Assembly (NCBI GenBank): GCA_945878555.1
Contig: CAMDWI010000002.1
Coordinates: 1 to 64,000 of the forward strand
Direction of reading: 5' to 3'
DNA from: Klebsiella pneumoniae
Lineage (GTDB): Bacteria > Pseudomonadota > Gammaproteobacteria > Eutrophobiales > Eutrophobiaceae
DNA length: 64,000 bases
A program made the translations under genes and the position numbers. The notes under the pieces were generated by a model. It ran no database searches. It saw only the letters and a program-made list of their open reading frames with translations, and had not been told where the DNA came from. Positions 53,360 through 62,417 of the stretch are shown piece by piece (position 1 is the stretch's first letter; the number at the start of each line of letters is the position of its first letter).

Positions 53360-55231
53360 ATGGGACTTCAATTCGAATTATCAGGTTCGCAAATCGATGG
53401 CGCCAGGGACTATCAGGAAGATGCGTTCCTGATTACGCAGCTGACCGATGCGGAAGGCAATGCGGCGGCTTTGGTCATCATTGCGGACGGCATGGGCGGA
53501 CATGCGGCCGGTAATGTTGCCAGTAATATGGCGGTCCAGGCATTTAGCAAACACGTCTCGCAGAATTATCCGACCGAAAATCCCGCTGAAATCCTCTATG
53601 AGTGTGTCATCAAGGCAAACAATTCAATCAAGGAAACCGTAAAGGAAACCCCGGCGCTGGCCGGTATGGGTTGCACGATGGTTGCCGCCATCCTGGAGGC
53701 CGGCAAGTTATGGTGGGCCAGTGTGGGTGACAGTCATCTATATCTGGTGCGCGACAAGAAGTTGCAAAAGATTAATGCTGACCACAGTTACGGTGGTTTC
53801 CTCGACCGGATGGCCGCTGCCGGTACGCCGATAGAGCCGGAACCCGGCCTTGCACGTAATATGCTGATGAGCGCCGTCACCGGTGACGAAATCAATGAAA
53901 TCGATGTATCTCAGGAACCGATGCAGCTGCAACAGGGTGACCGGGTCATGCTGTGCAGTGACGGTATGGACACGCTCAGTGATGGCAAGCTGATCCAGTT
54001 TTCGGACTGGTCGGAGTCGCCGAAAGAATGTGTTGAGGCCTTGTTGAACGCGGTCAAGGACGCCGGCATGCCGAGACAGGACAACACCACCATCGTAGTT
54101 GTCGACGCGAAGGAAAAAGCGGTCGCCGCCGCGCCAGCACCGGAGCCGGTTGCTGCACCCGCCCCCGCCGCACCGGAAGCGCCGGTCTGGCAGGCACCAC
54201 CCGCCCCGGCCGCAGAAAAGAAGGGCAATACCGGCATGATGTTCGGTATCGCCGCCGCTGTGGTGCTGGTGCTTGGCATCGGGGCGTATTTTGCGCTCGG
54301 TGGCAAGTCTACAGCGCCGGTCGCACCCGTGACGACGCTGGAAGAGTCTGCACCGTCTGAGGATAGTGTGGCCGAATCTGATGAAGCGGCCGGGACTGAA
54401 ACCGGGGTCGCTGAAGAAACCGATACGGCAGCAGAAGCAACCACGACCGCTGAACCGGTTGTCGCAGCGACACCTGCCCCTGCCGCTGCACCGGCACTGG
54501 CGAATGAGTTCAGTGATCGCTTGAAGGATGGGTCATCTGGTCCCGAGATGGTGATGATCCCTGCCGGCAGCTTTGATATGGGCAGCTCGGGCTCATCCGG
54601 CAATGCCGAGGAACGGCCGCGCCGGTCCGTGACCGTGAAGAAGTTTGCCATCAGCAAATACGAGATCACCTTTGCCCAGTATGAAAGGTTCGCCGCGGCG
54701 ACCGGCAGGAAGGTCCCTGACAACCTCTATATGGAAAAGGATACGCACCCTGTCATCTTCGTAAACTGGGACGACGCGTTTTATTATGCGAAATGGCTGT
54801 CGGAGCAGACCGGTCAGACCTACAGCATTCCTTCGGAAAGCCAGTGGGAATATGCCGCCGGTGCCGGTAGTCGGGCCACGTTCTGGTGGGGTTATGAAGA
54901 GGAACCGAACCGCGCACATTGCTTCGGTTGTGGTACCGGACTGGATCCGCGTAAACCGACAAAGATCGGCAGTTTCCCGGCAAACAAGTTCGGCGTGTTT
55001 GACACCGCCGGTAACGTGTCCGAGTGGGTGCGCGACTGCTGGCATGATAACTATAGCAATGCCCCCACCACAGATGAGGTCTGGGAAGGTGGCGACTGTA
55101 TCACCCGTGTGGTCAGGGGTGGATCCTACAGCAGCCCGCCGCAATCGATACGCCATGCCAAGCGGGACCGCTTCAAGTCAGACGCGTTATACGACAATAT
55201 TGGTATCCGGCTGGTTCGCGTCGTCAATTAA
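53360..55231 (+). CDS. PP2C phosphatase fused through a membrane helix to an FGE-sulfatase domain
   Basis: The N-terminus (about 1-250) of this 623-residue protein is a PP2C phosphatase with all metal motifs: GARDYQEDAFL, IADGMGGHAAGN, GMGCTMVAA, SVGDSHLYLVRD, LCSDGMDTLSD and QDNTTIVVV. A Pro/Ala linker, one membrane helix (MMFGIAAAVVLVLGIGAYFAL, about 292-312) and an acidic Ala/Glu/Thr linker follow. Residues about 390-623 are an FGE/SUMF1-like domain (MVMIPAGSFDMGSSG, IPSESQWEYAAGAG, FDTAGNVSEWVRDCW). It would place a Ser/Thr phosphatase in the cytoplasm and the second domain in the periplasm. No kinase gene is adjacent. Confidence 0.9.
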   Translation: MGLQFELSGSQIDGARDYQEDAFLITQLTDAEGNAAALVIIADGMGGHAAGNVASNMAVQAFSKHVSQNYPTENPAEILYECVIKANNSIKETVKETPALAGMGCTMVAAILEAGKLWWASVGDSHLYLVRDKKLQKINADHSYGGFLDRMAAAGTPIEPEPGLARNMLMSAVTGDEINEIDVSQEPMQLQQGDRVMLCSDGMDTLSDGKLIQFSDWSESPKECVEALLNAVKDAGMPRQDNTTIVVVDAKEKAVAAAPAPEPVAAPAPAAPEAPVWQAPPAPAAEKKGNTGMMFGIAAAVVLVLGIGAYFALGGKSTAPVAPVTTLEESAPSEDSVAESDEAAGTETGVAEETDTAAEATTTAEPVVAATPAPAAAPALANEFSDRLKDGSSGPEMVMIPAGSFDMGSSGSSGNAEERPRRSVTVKKFAISKYEITFAQYERFAAATGRKVPDNLYMEKDTHPVIFVNWDDAFYYAKWLSEQTGQTYSIPSESQWEYAAGAGSRATFWWGYEEEPNRAHCFGCGTGLDPRKPTKIGSFPANKFGVFDTAGNVSEWVRDCWHDNYSNAPTTDEVWEGGDCITRVVRGGSYSSPPQSIRHAKRDRFKSDALYDNIGIRLVRVVN

Positions 55232-55302
55232 TCCGCCGGTGACAACGACTGGATTGTCACCGGTAACGATGTCTTGCGGCATGACCGGGCCAGTAACTGC
55301 GC

Positions 55303-56238
55303 ATGCATAAACACCACCACACCGAGGCGGGTGATGATCGACAGCTGACCGTGGCCGTCATCATCAATGTGCTGCTGACGATCGCCCAGATCGTCGGTGG
55401 CGTCCTGTCCGGCAGCCTGTCCCTGATTGCCGATGCCTTCCATAATCTCGGCGACGCCGCCTCACTGGCGATCGCGCTGTTTGCACGCAAGATTGGACGC
55501 CGGCCTGCAAACCATTTCAAGACGTTCGGTTACAAACGTGCTGAACTGATCGCGGTTTTAATCAATCAGACCGCACTGGTCATGACCGGGCTCTATCTGA
55601 TCCACGAGGCATTGTGGCGATTTTATCAACCCGAGCCGATCTTCGGCTGGACCGTCATTATCGTGGCCACGATTGCATTGATCATCGACACGATCACCGC
55701 GATGCTGACCTGGCGGCAATCGAAGGACAGTATGAATATCCGCTCGGCCTTCCTGCACAATATCACCGATGCGCTCGCCTCGGTCGGCGTGATCATCGCC
55801 GGTATACTCATCCTGCTTTTCCAGTGGTACTGGGTGGATACACTGCTGACTCTGATGATCGCGCTGTATATCCTCTACCAGGGTTATACCCTGTTACCGG
55901 AGACGATCCATATCCTGATGGAAGGTACGCCCGATCACCTGACTATCAGCGAGATCATCAAATCAACTGAACAGATAGACCAGGTTGAGAGTGTCCACCA
56001 TGTGCATGTCTGGCAACTGGATGAACACCGCAATGCGCTGGAGGCACATGTGGTTGTGCAACGGGACCATCTGGATGATATCGAACTGATCAAGCAACGG
56101 ATCAAACTACATCTGCATGACACCTATGATATCGATCATTCGACGCTGGAGATTGAACTGCTCCAGTCAGGAGAAACGGACTGCCCGGACCTACACAGGC
56201 ATTCAGCTACGGCTTCCGGGCTCTCCGGGCATTGCTGA
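55303..56238 (+). CDS. cation diffusion facilitator (zinc/cadmium efflux)
   Basis: This 311-residue protein has six predicted membrane helices and the CDF metal-site pairs LIADAFHNLGDAASL (His and Asp, helix II) and RSAFLHNITDALASVGV (helix V). A C-terminal ferredoxin-like cytoplasmic domain contains VHHVHVWQLDEHRNALEAHV. It is like CzcD/ZitB, exchanging Zn2+ for protons. Its 3' end overlaps the convergent transporter gene by 36 bp. Confidence 0.93.
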   Translation: MHKHHHTEAGDDRQLTVAVIINVLLTIAQIVGGVLSGSLSLIADAFHNLGDAASLAIALFARKIGRRPANHFKTFGYKRAELIAVLINQTALVMTGLYLIHEALWRFYQPEPIFGWTVIIVATIALIIDTITAMLTWRQSKDSMNIRSAFLHNITDALASVGVIIAGILILLFQWYWVDTLLTLMIALYILYQGYTLLPETIHILMEGTPDHLTISEIIKSTEQIDQVESVHHVHVWQLDEHRNALEAHVVVQRDHLDDIELIKQRIKLHLHDTYDIDHSTLEIELLQSGETDCPDLHRHSATASGLSGHC

Positions 56239-57609
56239 GGAATTGACCTGCCCTGCACTCCCCGGATTCTGTGGTCCGAGTCGGGCCAGATAAACGATCA
56301 ACAGGATGGCCGGTATGCCCAGCAGGCCGGCATAGATAAAAAACAGCGGGTAACCGGCACTATCAACGACCGCACCGGAAAAGCCGCCGATGACCTTGCC
56401 AGGCAAGGTCATCAATGAACTGAATAGCGCGTATTGGGTTGCGGTGTAGGTCGTATTGGTCAGACTTGATAGATAGGCGATGAAGACCGAGGACGCAAAT
56501 CCGCCGCTCAGGTTATCAACGCTGATAACCGCTGCCAGCATGCCGATACCGGGCTCTGATACGGCCAGCAAGGCAAACAACAGGTTGGTCGCTGCGACCA
56601 TGATCGCCCCGCCGAGCAGCGGTCGTATCAGACCATAACGCAGCACACTCACACCACCGAGCGCCGCCCCGGCGATGGTCATGCCAAATCCGAATATCTT
56701 GGTGATATTGGCGATATCGGTCTTGCTGTATCCCATATCCAGATAAAACGGATTGGCCATCACACCCATCGTGATATCACTGATGCGGTAACTACCGATC
56801 AACAGCAATAACCACAGGGCCAGCCAGCCATTACGCTGAAAGAACTCGATAATCGGCCCCAGCACCGCGGAGATAAACCAGCGCGAGATAGCGAGCAGAT
56901 AGCTGTCCGGCCGATGCGCTGTCATCGCGGATTCCAGACGTTGTTCCAGTTCTATTGTATTCTGATCCTGCTGGTGTACCGGTTCTGCAATCAACAGTGT
57001 TGTCACCAGTCCAATACCCATTAAAGCGGCCATCGCCAGATACGCGACTGTCCACGAGGCGGCCTCGGCAATATAAAAGGCCCCGGCCCCGGCAACGAGC
57101 AAGGCAACACGATAACCAAATACATACGCGGCGGCCATCGCGCCTTGATAAAGTACATCCATCGCCTCGATACGGTAGGCATCCACTGTAATGTCCTGTG
57201 TCGCCGAACCGAAGGCGACCAGCAAGGCAAATACCGCAATCCAGTACAGGTCCGCATGCGGGTCCTGTATTGCCATACCTATCAGACCACCGATGATCGT
57301 CAGTTGCGCGAGTAACATCCACGAACGCCGCTTGCCCAGCGCCGCCGTCAACCACGGGATAGGCAGACGATCCACCACCGGCGCCCAGAACACCTTGATC
57401 GAATAGGTAATACCGACCCAGCTGAAATAACCGATGGTGGTGCGTTCGATCCCGACATCGCGTAGCCAGGCAGACAGGGTGGAAAAGACCAGCAGGAAAG
57501 GCAGTCCGGCGGCAAACCCGAGTAGCATCATGCCCGCCACCCGGGGACGGGTATAACTCAGCAAGGCCTCGCGCCAATTGTATTGTTGTGTAACTGCCTG
57601 TTCTGACAT
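56203..57609 (-). CDS. AmpG-like MFS transporter
   Basis: The start MSEQAVTQQYNWREALLSY gives 468 residues with about 12 to 14 membrane helices. Typical AmpG-family segments are GFAAGLPFLLVFSTLSAWLRD, FSWVGITYSIKVFWAPVVDRLP and FGSATQDITVDAYRIEAM. AmpG imports anhydromuropeptides for recycling. The family also contains relatives with other or unknown substrates, so the function is likely but not certain. It converges on and overlaps the CDF gene. Confidence 0.87.
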   Translation of the reverse strand: MSEQAVTQQYNWREALLSYTRPRVAGMMLLGFAAGLPFLLVFSTLSAWLRDVGIERTTIGYFSWVGITYSIKVFWAPVVDRLPIPWLTAALGKRRSWMLLAQLTIIGGLIGMAIQDPHADLYWIAVFALLVAFGSATQDITVDAYRIEAMDVLYQGAMAAAYVFGYRVALLVAGAGAFYIAEAASWTVAYLAMAALMGIGLVTTLLIAEPVHQQDQNTIELEQRLESAMTAHRPDSYLLAISRWFISAVLGPIIEFFQRNGWLALWLLLLIGSYRISDITMGVMANPFYLDMGYSKTDIANITKIFGFGMTIAGAALGGVSVLRYGLIRPLLGGAIMVAATNLLFALLAVSEPGIGMLAAVISVDNLSGGFASSVFIAYLSSLTNTTYTATQYALFSSLMTLPGKVIGGFSGAVVDSAGYPLFFIYAGLLGIPAILLIVYLARLGPQNPGSAGQVNSSAMPGEPGSRS

Positions 57610-57657
57610 CGTTTCTGCTATCCGGTCCTGATCCGCTTTTCGGCACGATAATAACAT

Positions 57658-57720
57658 GCGGACAGACCACGGTTTTCTGAATTTATTGTAAATAAAACCG
57701 GAAAACCGTGGTCTGTCCGC
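57658..57720. repeat. perfect 20-bp inverted repeat between transporter and moaA
   Basis: GCGGACAGACCACGGTTTTC and its exact complement flank a 23-base AT-rich loop, 49 bp upstream of the transporter start and 74 bp upstream of moaA. It resembles neither repeat family. It may be a regulatory hairpin or a two-site operator for the divergent genes. Confidence 0.85.
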
Positions 57721-57793
57721 GCGGCTTTTCGTAGAATGGTTTTGCAGGACTGGCTTTGGCCGGGATTCTTTCTACTCCATGCAGGACAGGTAG

Positions 57794-58804
57794 ATGCAAC
57801 AGGCGGGACCACCAACAGAAACGCTGGTTGATAACTTCGGACGGACTATCAACTATATCCGCATGTCGGTCACTGACCGCTGTGACTTTCGCTGTGTCTA
57901 TTGCATGGAAGAGCAAATGACGTTCGTACCGCGCGAACAGCTGCTCAGCCTCGAGGAAATGGCACTGATAGGCCAGGCCTTTACCGAGCTCGGTGTCAGC
58001 AAGATCCGCATCACCGGCGGCGAACCCTTGGTGCGGCAGAATGTGGTCAAACTGTTTGAGGACCTCGGTAAACTGCCCGGTCTGCGCGAGCTGGTGCTGA
58101 CGACGAACGGGTCACAACTGGCCAGACTGGCCCCGCAATTACGCGCGGCCGGGGTCGAGCGTATCAACATCAGCCTGGACTCCCTGCAGGCCGACAAATT
58201 CAGACAGATTACCCGTGTCGGCGAACTGGACAAGGTGCTGGCCGGTATCCAGGCCGCACAAGATGCCGGATTTACCCGCATCAAGCTGAACACCGTCATC
58301 CTGAAACATCGCAACCATGAAGAGATCACCGATTTGGTCCGGTTTGCGATCGACCGGGGCTTTGATATCAGCTTCATTGAAGAAATGCCGCTTGGCATCA
58401 TCGGCGACCATGACCGCGCCGAGGCGTATTATTCAAGCGACCAGATACGTGCCGACCTCGAACAGACCTGGACGCTGATCCCCACGACCGAGTCCACCGG
58501 TGGCCCGTCACGTTATTTCAGGGTTCCGGGCACAACCTCATTGGTCGGGTTTATCTCGCCACACAGCCATAACTTCTGCCACGACTGCAACCGGGTACGG
58601 CTGACCTGTGAGGGACGCCTGTTGCTCTGCCTTGGCCAGGAACATTCGATCGACCTGCGCCAGGTCATCCGCCAGCAGCCGGGCAATATCGACGCGCTGA
58701 AACAGGCGATACGTGGATCGATGCTGATCAAACCAAAGGGCCACGATTTTGACCTGTCGGTCAAACCGGTGATCTTCCGCCACATGAATGTGACCGGCGG
58801 CTGA
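57794..58804 (+). CDS. moaA: GTP 3',8-cyclase MoaA
   Basis: This 336-residue radical SAM enzyme converts GTP to 3',8-cyclo-GTP with MoaC. The N-terminal cluster is in TDRCDFRCVYCMEE (CxxxCxxC), with the GGE-type motif RITGGEPLVR. The C-terminal cluster is in FCHDCNRVRLTCEGRLLLCLG. Unlike many homologues it ends in MNVTGG rather than with a longer tail; the terminal GG is typical of MoaA. It is followed by moeA after 4 bp. Confidence 0.95.
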   Translation: MQQAGPPTETLVDNFGRTINYIRMSVTDRCDFRCVYCMEEQMTFVPREQLLSLEEMALIGQAFTELGVSKIRITGGEPLVRQNVVKLFEDLGKLPGLRELVLTTNGSQLARLAPQLRAAGVERINISLDSLQADKFRQITRVGELDKVLAGIQAAQDAGFTRIKLNTVILKHRNHEEITDLVRFAIDRGFDISFIEEMPLGIIGDHDRAEAYYSSDQIRADLEQTWTLIPTTESTGGPSRYFRVPGTTSLVGFISPHSHNFCHDCNRVRLTCEGRLLLCLGQEHSIDLRQVIRQQPGNIDALKQAIRGSMLIKPKGHDFDLSVKPVIFRHMNVTGG

Positions 58805-58808
58805 GCCG

Positions 58809-60077
58809 ATGAGTGACCTTGTGCTAACAGGCGAACCGGGTTGCATGGATGACAGCGACCCGCATTCGCTGCCGTATGAGATCGCGTTGCAAAAGATCAT
58901 CGCCAGCGTCACACCGGTCACCGGCACCGAAGTCGTATTGATCCATCAGGCATTGGGCCGGGTACTGGCCGCCGATTTTATCGCGACGATGAACGTGCCT
59001 CCCGCCGCGAACTCCGCAATGGACGGTTATGCGGTCCATTCATCCGACATCCCGCCGACCGGCACACATGAATTAACACTGGTCGGCAAATCGCTCGCCG
59101 GCAAACCTTACACGGGAACTGTACCCCGCGGCAGTTGTGTCCGCATCCTCACCGGCGCGGTATTACCCGACGGGACCGATACGGTCATCATGCAGGAAAA
59201 CGTCGTGGTCACGGCTGACCGCGTCACGCTGGATGCGCGCACGGTCAAGGGCGACAATGTGCGACCGATCGGGGAAGACTGCAAACGCGGCGCTGTGCTG
59301 CTGTCTGCCGGTAGCCTGCTGACACCGGCGGCGCTCGGTGTGATTGCGTCTATGGGCATCGCCGAGATTGCGGTTACCCGTAAACTGAAGATCGCCGTAT
59401 TCATGACCGGCGATGAACTGCGCACTGCCGGGGAAACACTCGCACCGGGACAGATCTATGACAGCAACCGTTACACCCTGCACGGCATGCTGACCCGAAT
59501 CGGTGCTGAAATTATTGATCTCGGCATCATCCGCGACGACAGGCAGGCGATCGAACAGGCCTTGTTAACCGCCTCAAACTCGGCCGATGCGATCATCACC
59601 TCCGGTGGCGTCTCGGTCGGCGATGCGGATCTCGTCCGTGAGGTGGTGGAGAAACTGGGTACGATCAATTTCTGGAAGGTCGCAATGAAGCCGGGGCGAC
59701 CACTCGCATTCGGCAAGATCAATAACGCCTGGTTCTTCGGCCTGCCAGGCAACCCGGTCTCGACGATGGCGACCTTTTACCTGTTTGTCCAGCCTGCCCT
59801 GCAACGCCTGTCCGGCCAAACCCCGACCGCACCGGTAACGATGAAAGTGCCCTGCACCTCCATCCTCAAAAAACGCCCCGGCCGCCTCGAATACCAGCGC
59901 GGCATCCTGTCCCGCAACCCGAACGGCGAGTTGACCGTCATCAAAACCGGCGCCCAGGGCTCCGGCATCCTGAGTTCAATGACCCAGGCGAATTGTTTTA
60001 TCGTATTGCCCATCGAGAACGACGGGGTGATGGCGGGCGAAACGGTGGAGGTGGTGCCGTTTTATGGGTTGGTGTGA
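58809..60077 (+). CDS. moeA: molybdopterin molybdotransferase MoeA
   Basis: This 422-residue enzyme inserts molybdate into adenylylated molybdopterin. Recognisable parts are VPPAANSAMDGYAVHSSD, the PRGSCVRILTGAVLPDGTDTVI region, SGGVSVGDADLV and FFGLPGNPVSTMATFYLF. A later ATG (MDDSDPHS) could also serve as start. It forms an operon with moaA. Confidence 0.95.
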   Translation: MSDLVLTGEPGCMDDSDPHSLPYEIALQKIIASVTPVTGTEVVLIHQALGRVLAADFIATMNVPPAANSAMDGYAVHSSDIPPTGTHELTLVGKSLAGKPYTGTVPRGSCVRILTGAVLPDGTDTVIMQENVVVTADRVTLDARTVKGDNVRPIGEDCKRGAVLLSAGSLLTPAALGVIASMGIAEIAVTRKLKIAVFMTGDELRTAGETLAPGQIYDSNRYTLHGMLTRIGAEIIDLGIIRDDRQAIEQALLTASNSADAIITSGGVSVGDADLVREVVEKLGTINFWKVAMKPGRPLAFGKINNAWFFGLPGNPVSTMATFYLFVQPALQRLSGQTPTAPVTMKVPCTSILKKRPGRLEYQRGILSRNPNGELTVIKTGAQGSGILSSMTQANCFIVLPIENDGVMAGETVEVVPFYGLV

Positions 60078-60134
60078 GGCGAAATAAAGCCGTCACATTC
60101 TGTCCTGTTTATACCCGGAATCAATAATGCGGCT

Positions 60135-60156
60135 GATAAGTAAACTGTCCCGCAAT
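60135..60156 (+). repeat. 22-bp direct repeat, left copy
   Basis: The sequence GATAAGTAAACTGTCCCGCA plus AT recurs identically at 60761-60782, on the other side of a small secreted-protein gene. Confidence 0.85.
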
Positions 60157-60282
60157 TCCATACCCTGTAAACCCTGTTCTTCACTGTGCGTTATTCCTGA
60201 GCAAGGGGTTAAAAAGCAAAATCAATTCACCCCGAAACATCGTGTTACTGGAACCAATAATCTCATTGAGGACACAAACGAT

Positions 60283-60672
60283 ATGAAACGAATCATGCCA
60301 TCATTACTACTGATCCTGTCCGCATCATTCAACATTCACAGTGTATATGCGCAGGAGACTACCGAGCCTGAGCTACAAAACATCCCCCGGGAAGACCGCG
60401 AAGCTGCCAGGGAAGCCCGGCGCGAGCGTATGGCAAACATGACTGAAGAAGAACGTGCTGCGGCACGGGAGCAGGTCAGGACCAGACGTGAAAATATGAC
60501 CGAAGAAGAACGCGCTGCAGTACGGGAACAGGTCAGGGCCAGACGTGAAAACATGACGGACGAACAACGCGCGGCCATGCAAAACAGACGGCAGGAACGC
60601 CGGGCAAATGCTGAAGGTATGCGCGGTAATCGCGGCGCCGCCGGTGGCAGGCCGGGTCGGAGAAATAACTAG
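60283..60672 (+). CDS. small secreted charged-repeat protein
   Basis: The start at 60283 gives 129 residues with a signal peptide (LLLILSASFNIHSVYAQ). The mature part is very rich in Arg and Glu and contains three 19-residue repeats of the type NMTEEERAAxREQVRxRRE, then a Gly/Arg-rich tail (GNRGAAGGRPGRRNN). It is likely helical and periplasmic. It recalls Spy/CpxP-like LTxxQ proteins in composition but lacks that motif clearly. The gene is bracketed by a 22-bp direct repeat. The longer frame from 60127 includes that repeat and has no signal. Confidence 0.65.
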   Translation: MKRIMPSLLLILSASFNIHSVYAQETTEPELQNIPREDREAAREARRERMANMTEEERAAAREQVRTRRENMTEEERAAVREQVRARRENMTDEQRAAMQNRRQERRANAEGMRGNRGAAGGRPGRRNN

Positions 60673-60691
60673 CCGTTTAATTCTGGTTTAG

Positions 60692-60753
60692 GTGTGAACC
60701 AGCACCACTTTGATTGACAGAAAAGTCTGTTTATCGAAGTGGTGTGTTCACAC
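60692..60753. terminator. long hairpin downstream of the secreted-protein gene
   Basis: GTGTGAAC-CAGCACCACTT and AAGTGGTG-TGTTCACAC pair, with an inner ACAGA/TCTGT stem. It lies 20 bp after the stop. There is no T-run, so it may stabilise the mRNA end rather than terminate. Confidence 0.6.
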
Positions 60754-60760
60754 TCGGGAA

Positions 60761-60782
60761 GATAAGTAAACTGTCCCGCAAT
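60761..60782 (+). repeat. 22-bp direct repeat, right copy
   Basis: Identical to 60135-60156. It lies 8 bp after the long hairpin and 18 bp before the end of the GFA gene. Confidence 0.85.
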
Positions 60783-60799
60783 CTGCGTTGAACGCCTGG

Positions 60800-61183
60800 T
60801 TATGTTTGTTTGCTTTTGTGTGCAACCCTATGAGCATGTTGCTCCCAATTCTTGCCGTCAAACTCGGTAATAATTATGGATTTAGGCTCGGTGTCTAAAC
60901 AATGCACATTTATGTCAACACCGTCTGGATTTGACCGGGGCGTATAAAACGACTTGATGCCACAAACTTTGCAAAAGGTATGCTTTGCTACACCTGTATT
61001 AAAGGAATAGGTCATCAGTGAATCCTTGCCAGTCAATAGGCGGAATTTGTTAAGCGGCAATATCAAATGAAGGAAGCCTGATTTTTTACAAATTGAGCAG
61101 TTGCAATAATCCGCTTCGATATTCTCTGGCGCTTCGATTTCAAATGTAACTGCTTGGCAATGACAGCTGCCTTTATAAATCAC
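60800..61183 (-). CDS. GFA-family zinc protein
   Basis: This 127-residue protein has the GFA/CENP-V fold. Zinc ligands are in KGSCHCQAVTFE, DYCNCSICKKSG and HTFCKVCGIKSFYTPRSNPD. Glutathione-dependent formaldehyde-activating activity is the family name, but most members are uncharacterised. It has no operon partner. Base composition is more AT-rich than its molybdenum-cofactor neighbours, so lateral acquisition is possible. Confidence 0.88.
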   Translation of the reverse strand: MIYKGSCHCQAVTFEIEAPENIEADYCNCSICKKSGFLHLILPLNKFRLLTGKDSLMTYSFNTGVAKHTFCKVCGIKSFYTPRSNPDGVDINVHCLDTEPKSIIITEFDGKNWEQHAHRVAHKSKQT

Positions 61184-61660
61184 CAGACTCTCCTATTGGG
61201 AAGATAACTATGTAATAACTTGACAGCCTGGCTGCAAGTTAATTTTGTTCTATAGTGTGCGGGTTCTGCATGGATATCTCCTAAATATCTGGATAACTTT
61301 GCAGAATTGTTACAGTACGGACGGAGGTGTTTGTATGAAATTTTGTCCCCAGTCCGGGAAGACTGTTTCATATGCTCCATCAGTTTATTTGTTTTCATCT
61401 TTCTGTCCCCCCGACTGAAAGTTGTTTACTCATTGATGAATATAGCGGATTTTTTGGGCAGTAATAATGGGTTTATTGCCCAACGACTTTTTTCCGGACA
61501 GAAGTGAATGTGATGTTGTTTTTTACTGGATTCTGGTCGCTACGGACATCCATGTCCTCTCGCGACATTCTCCACATCCTGTGGATCGCGTTCGCCAGAA
61601 TGACGGCGGGGAGGAACTTCACCTAATATATATCGCCGCGCATTCTTCACAACTTTCCAC
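61184..61660. other. intergenic region with one family 1 repeat
   Basis: This 477-bp region separates GFA and moaE. Apart from the palindrome at 61525-61605 I see no supported gene. Small frames at 61180-61398 and 61307-61507 have no family resemblance or ribosome-binding site. Confidence 0.5.
61525..61605 (+). repeat. family 1 repeat with branched core, second copy
   Basis: The outer stem is CTGGATTCTGG/CCAGAATGACG. The inner hairpins are GGACATCCATGTCC and TCCACATCCTGTGGA, flanked by CGCGAC/ATCGCG. Compared with 34449-34529 the stems differ by paired changes while the loops (CATCCATG, CATCC) are kept. Confidence 0.88.
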
Positions 61661-62116
61661 TTACTTCTCACCCCCCGCATACCCCGACGTATTCCCCTGC
61701 ACCCACGCCTCCCCCTCCTCGCATATTTCCTTTTTCCAGAACGGGGCCTTTGATTTGAGGTCTTCGATTATGAACTTGCAGGCATCGAGGGCGTCGCCGC
61801 GGTGGGTGGCCCAGGTGGTGATGACCACGATGGCGTCATTGATGTGGATTTGTCCGGCGCGGTGGATGACGAGGCAGTCGAGCAAGGACCATTGGGTTGC
61901 TGCCTGTGCGCAGATACGCTCGATGTGTTTTTCGGTCATGCCGGGATAATATTCGAGTGTCATGCCGTGGACGGATTTGCCGTCGTTAAAGTCGCGCATC
62001 GTGCCGACGAAGCTGGCGGTGGCGCCGTAGTGGCCTGGGGGCAATGCGTGTTGCTGGTACGCTGTGATTTCTGCGTAGGGGTCGAATGGCAGTTCGCGGA
62101 TTTCTATCTTCACCAC
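61661..62116 (-). CDS. moaE: molybdopterin synthase catalytic subunit
   Basis: This 151-residue protein transfers sulfur from MoaD to precursor Z. Key segments are GATASFVGTMRDFNDGKSV, LEYYPGMTEKHIE, CLVIHRAGQIHINDAIVVI and the catalytic-lysine region KSKAPFWKKE. It starts with GTG overlapping the moaD stop by one base (TAGTG), so the two subunits are coupled. Confidence 0.95.
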   Translation of the reverse strand: MVKIEIRELPFDPYAEITAYQQHALPPGHYGATASFVGTMRDFNDGKSVHGMTLEYYPGMTEKHIERICAQAATQWSLLDCLVIHRAGQIHINDAIVVITTWATHRGDALDACKFIIEDLKSKAPFWKKEICEEGEAWVQGNTSGYAGGEK

Positions 62117-62349
62117 TAGCCCCCGGTCACAGCGGGGAAAAAGGCGACTTCATCACCGTCGTTCAGTGTTGCATCCTGGCGGGTGTATTCCATATTGACC
62201 GCCATCATCAGGCGCTCGGGCATCGCCTCGCTGCCCCGCGCCCGTTTCCACACATCAGAAACGGTCATGCCCGGTTCCCAGGCGACGGTGTCGCTCGCCC
62301 TGCCGTAGCGCTCACGTAACACGGCAAAATATTTGACTGTTATGCTCAT
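62116..62349 (-). CDS. moaD: molybdopterin synthase sulfur carrier subunit
   Basis: This 77-residue ubiquitin-like protein ends in the obligatory GG (FFPAVTGG), which is adenylylated and thiocarboxylated. It contains [16 protein letters not shown] and [10 protein letters not shown]. It pairs with the directly following moaE. Confidence 0.94.
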   Translation of the reverse strand: MSITVKYFAVLRERYGRASDTVAWEPGMTVSDVWKRARGSEAMPERLMMAVNMEYTRQDATLNDGDEVAFFPAVTGG

Positions 62350-62417
62350 TACCCGTTTACTTGGCCGGTGGATTTGCCCATATTATAGGGTATCCATTGA
62401 CTGAGAGCACAACAGAT

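Noticed and set aside
56831-57670. 279-codon minus-strand frame overlapping the AmpG-like gene
   Set aside because: It lies in another frame of a gene with clear MFS helices, and its own translation is low-complexity Gly/Arg-rich without family resemblance.
61180-61398. 72-codon minus-strand frame upstream of the GFA gene
   Set aside because: No ribosome-binding site, no family resemblance, and composition is like non-coding DNA.
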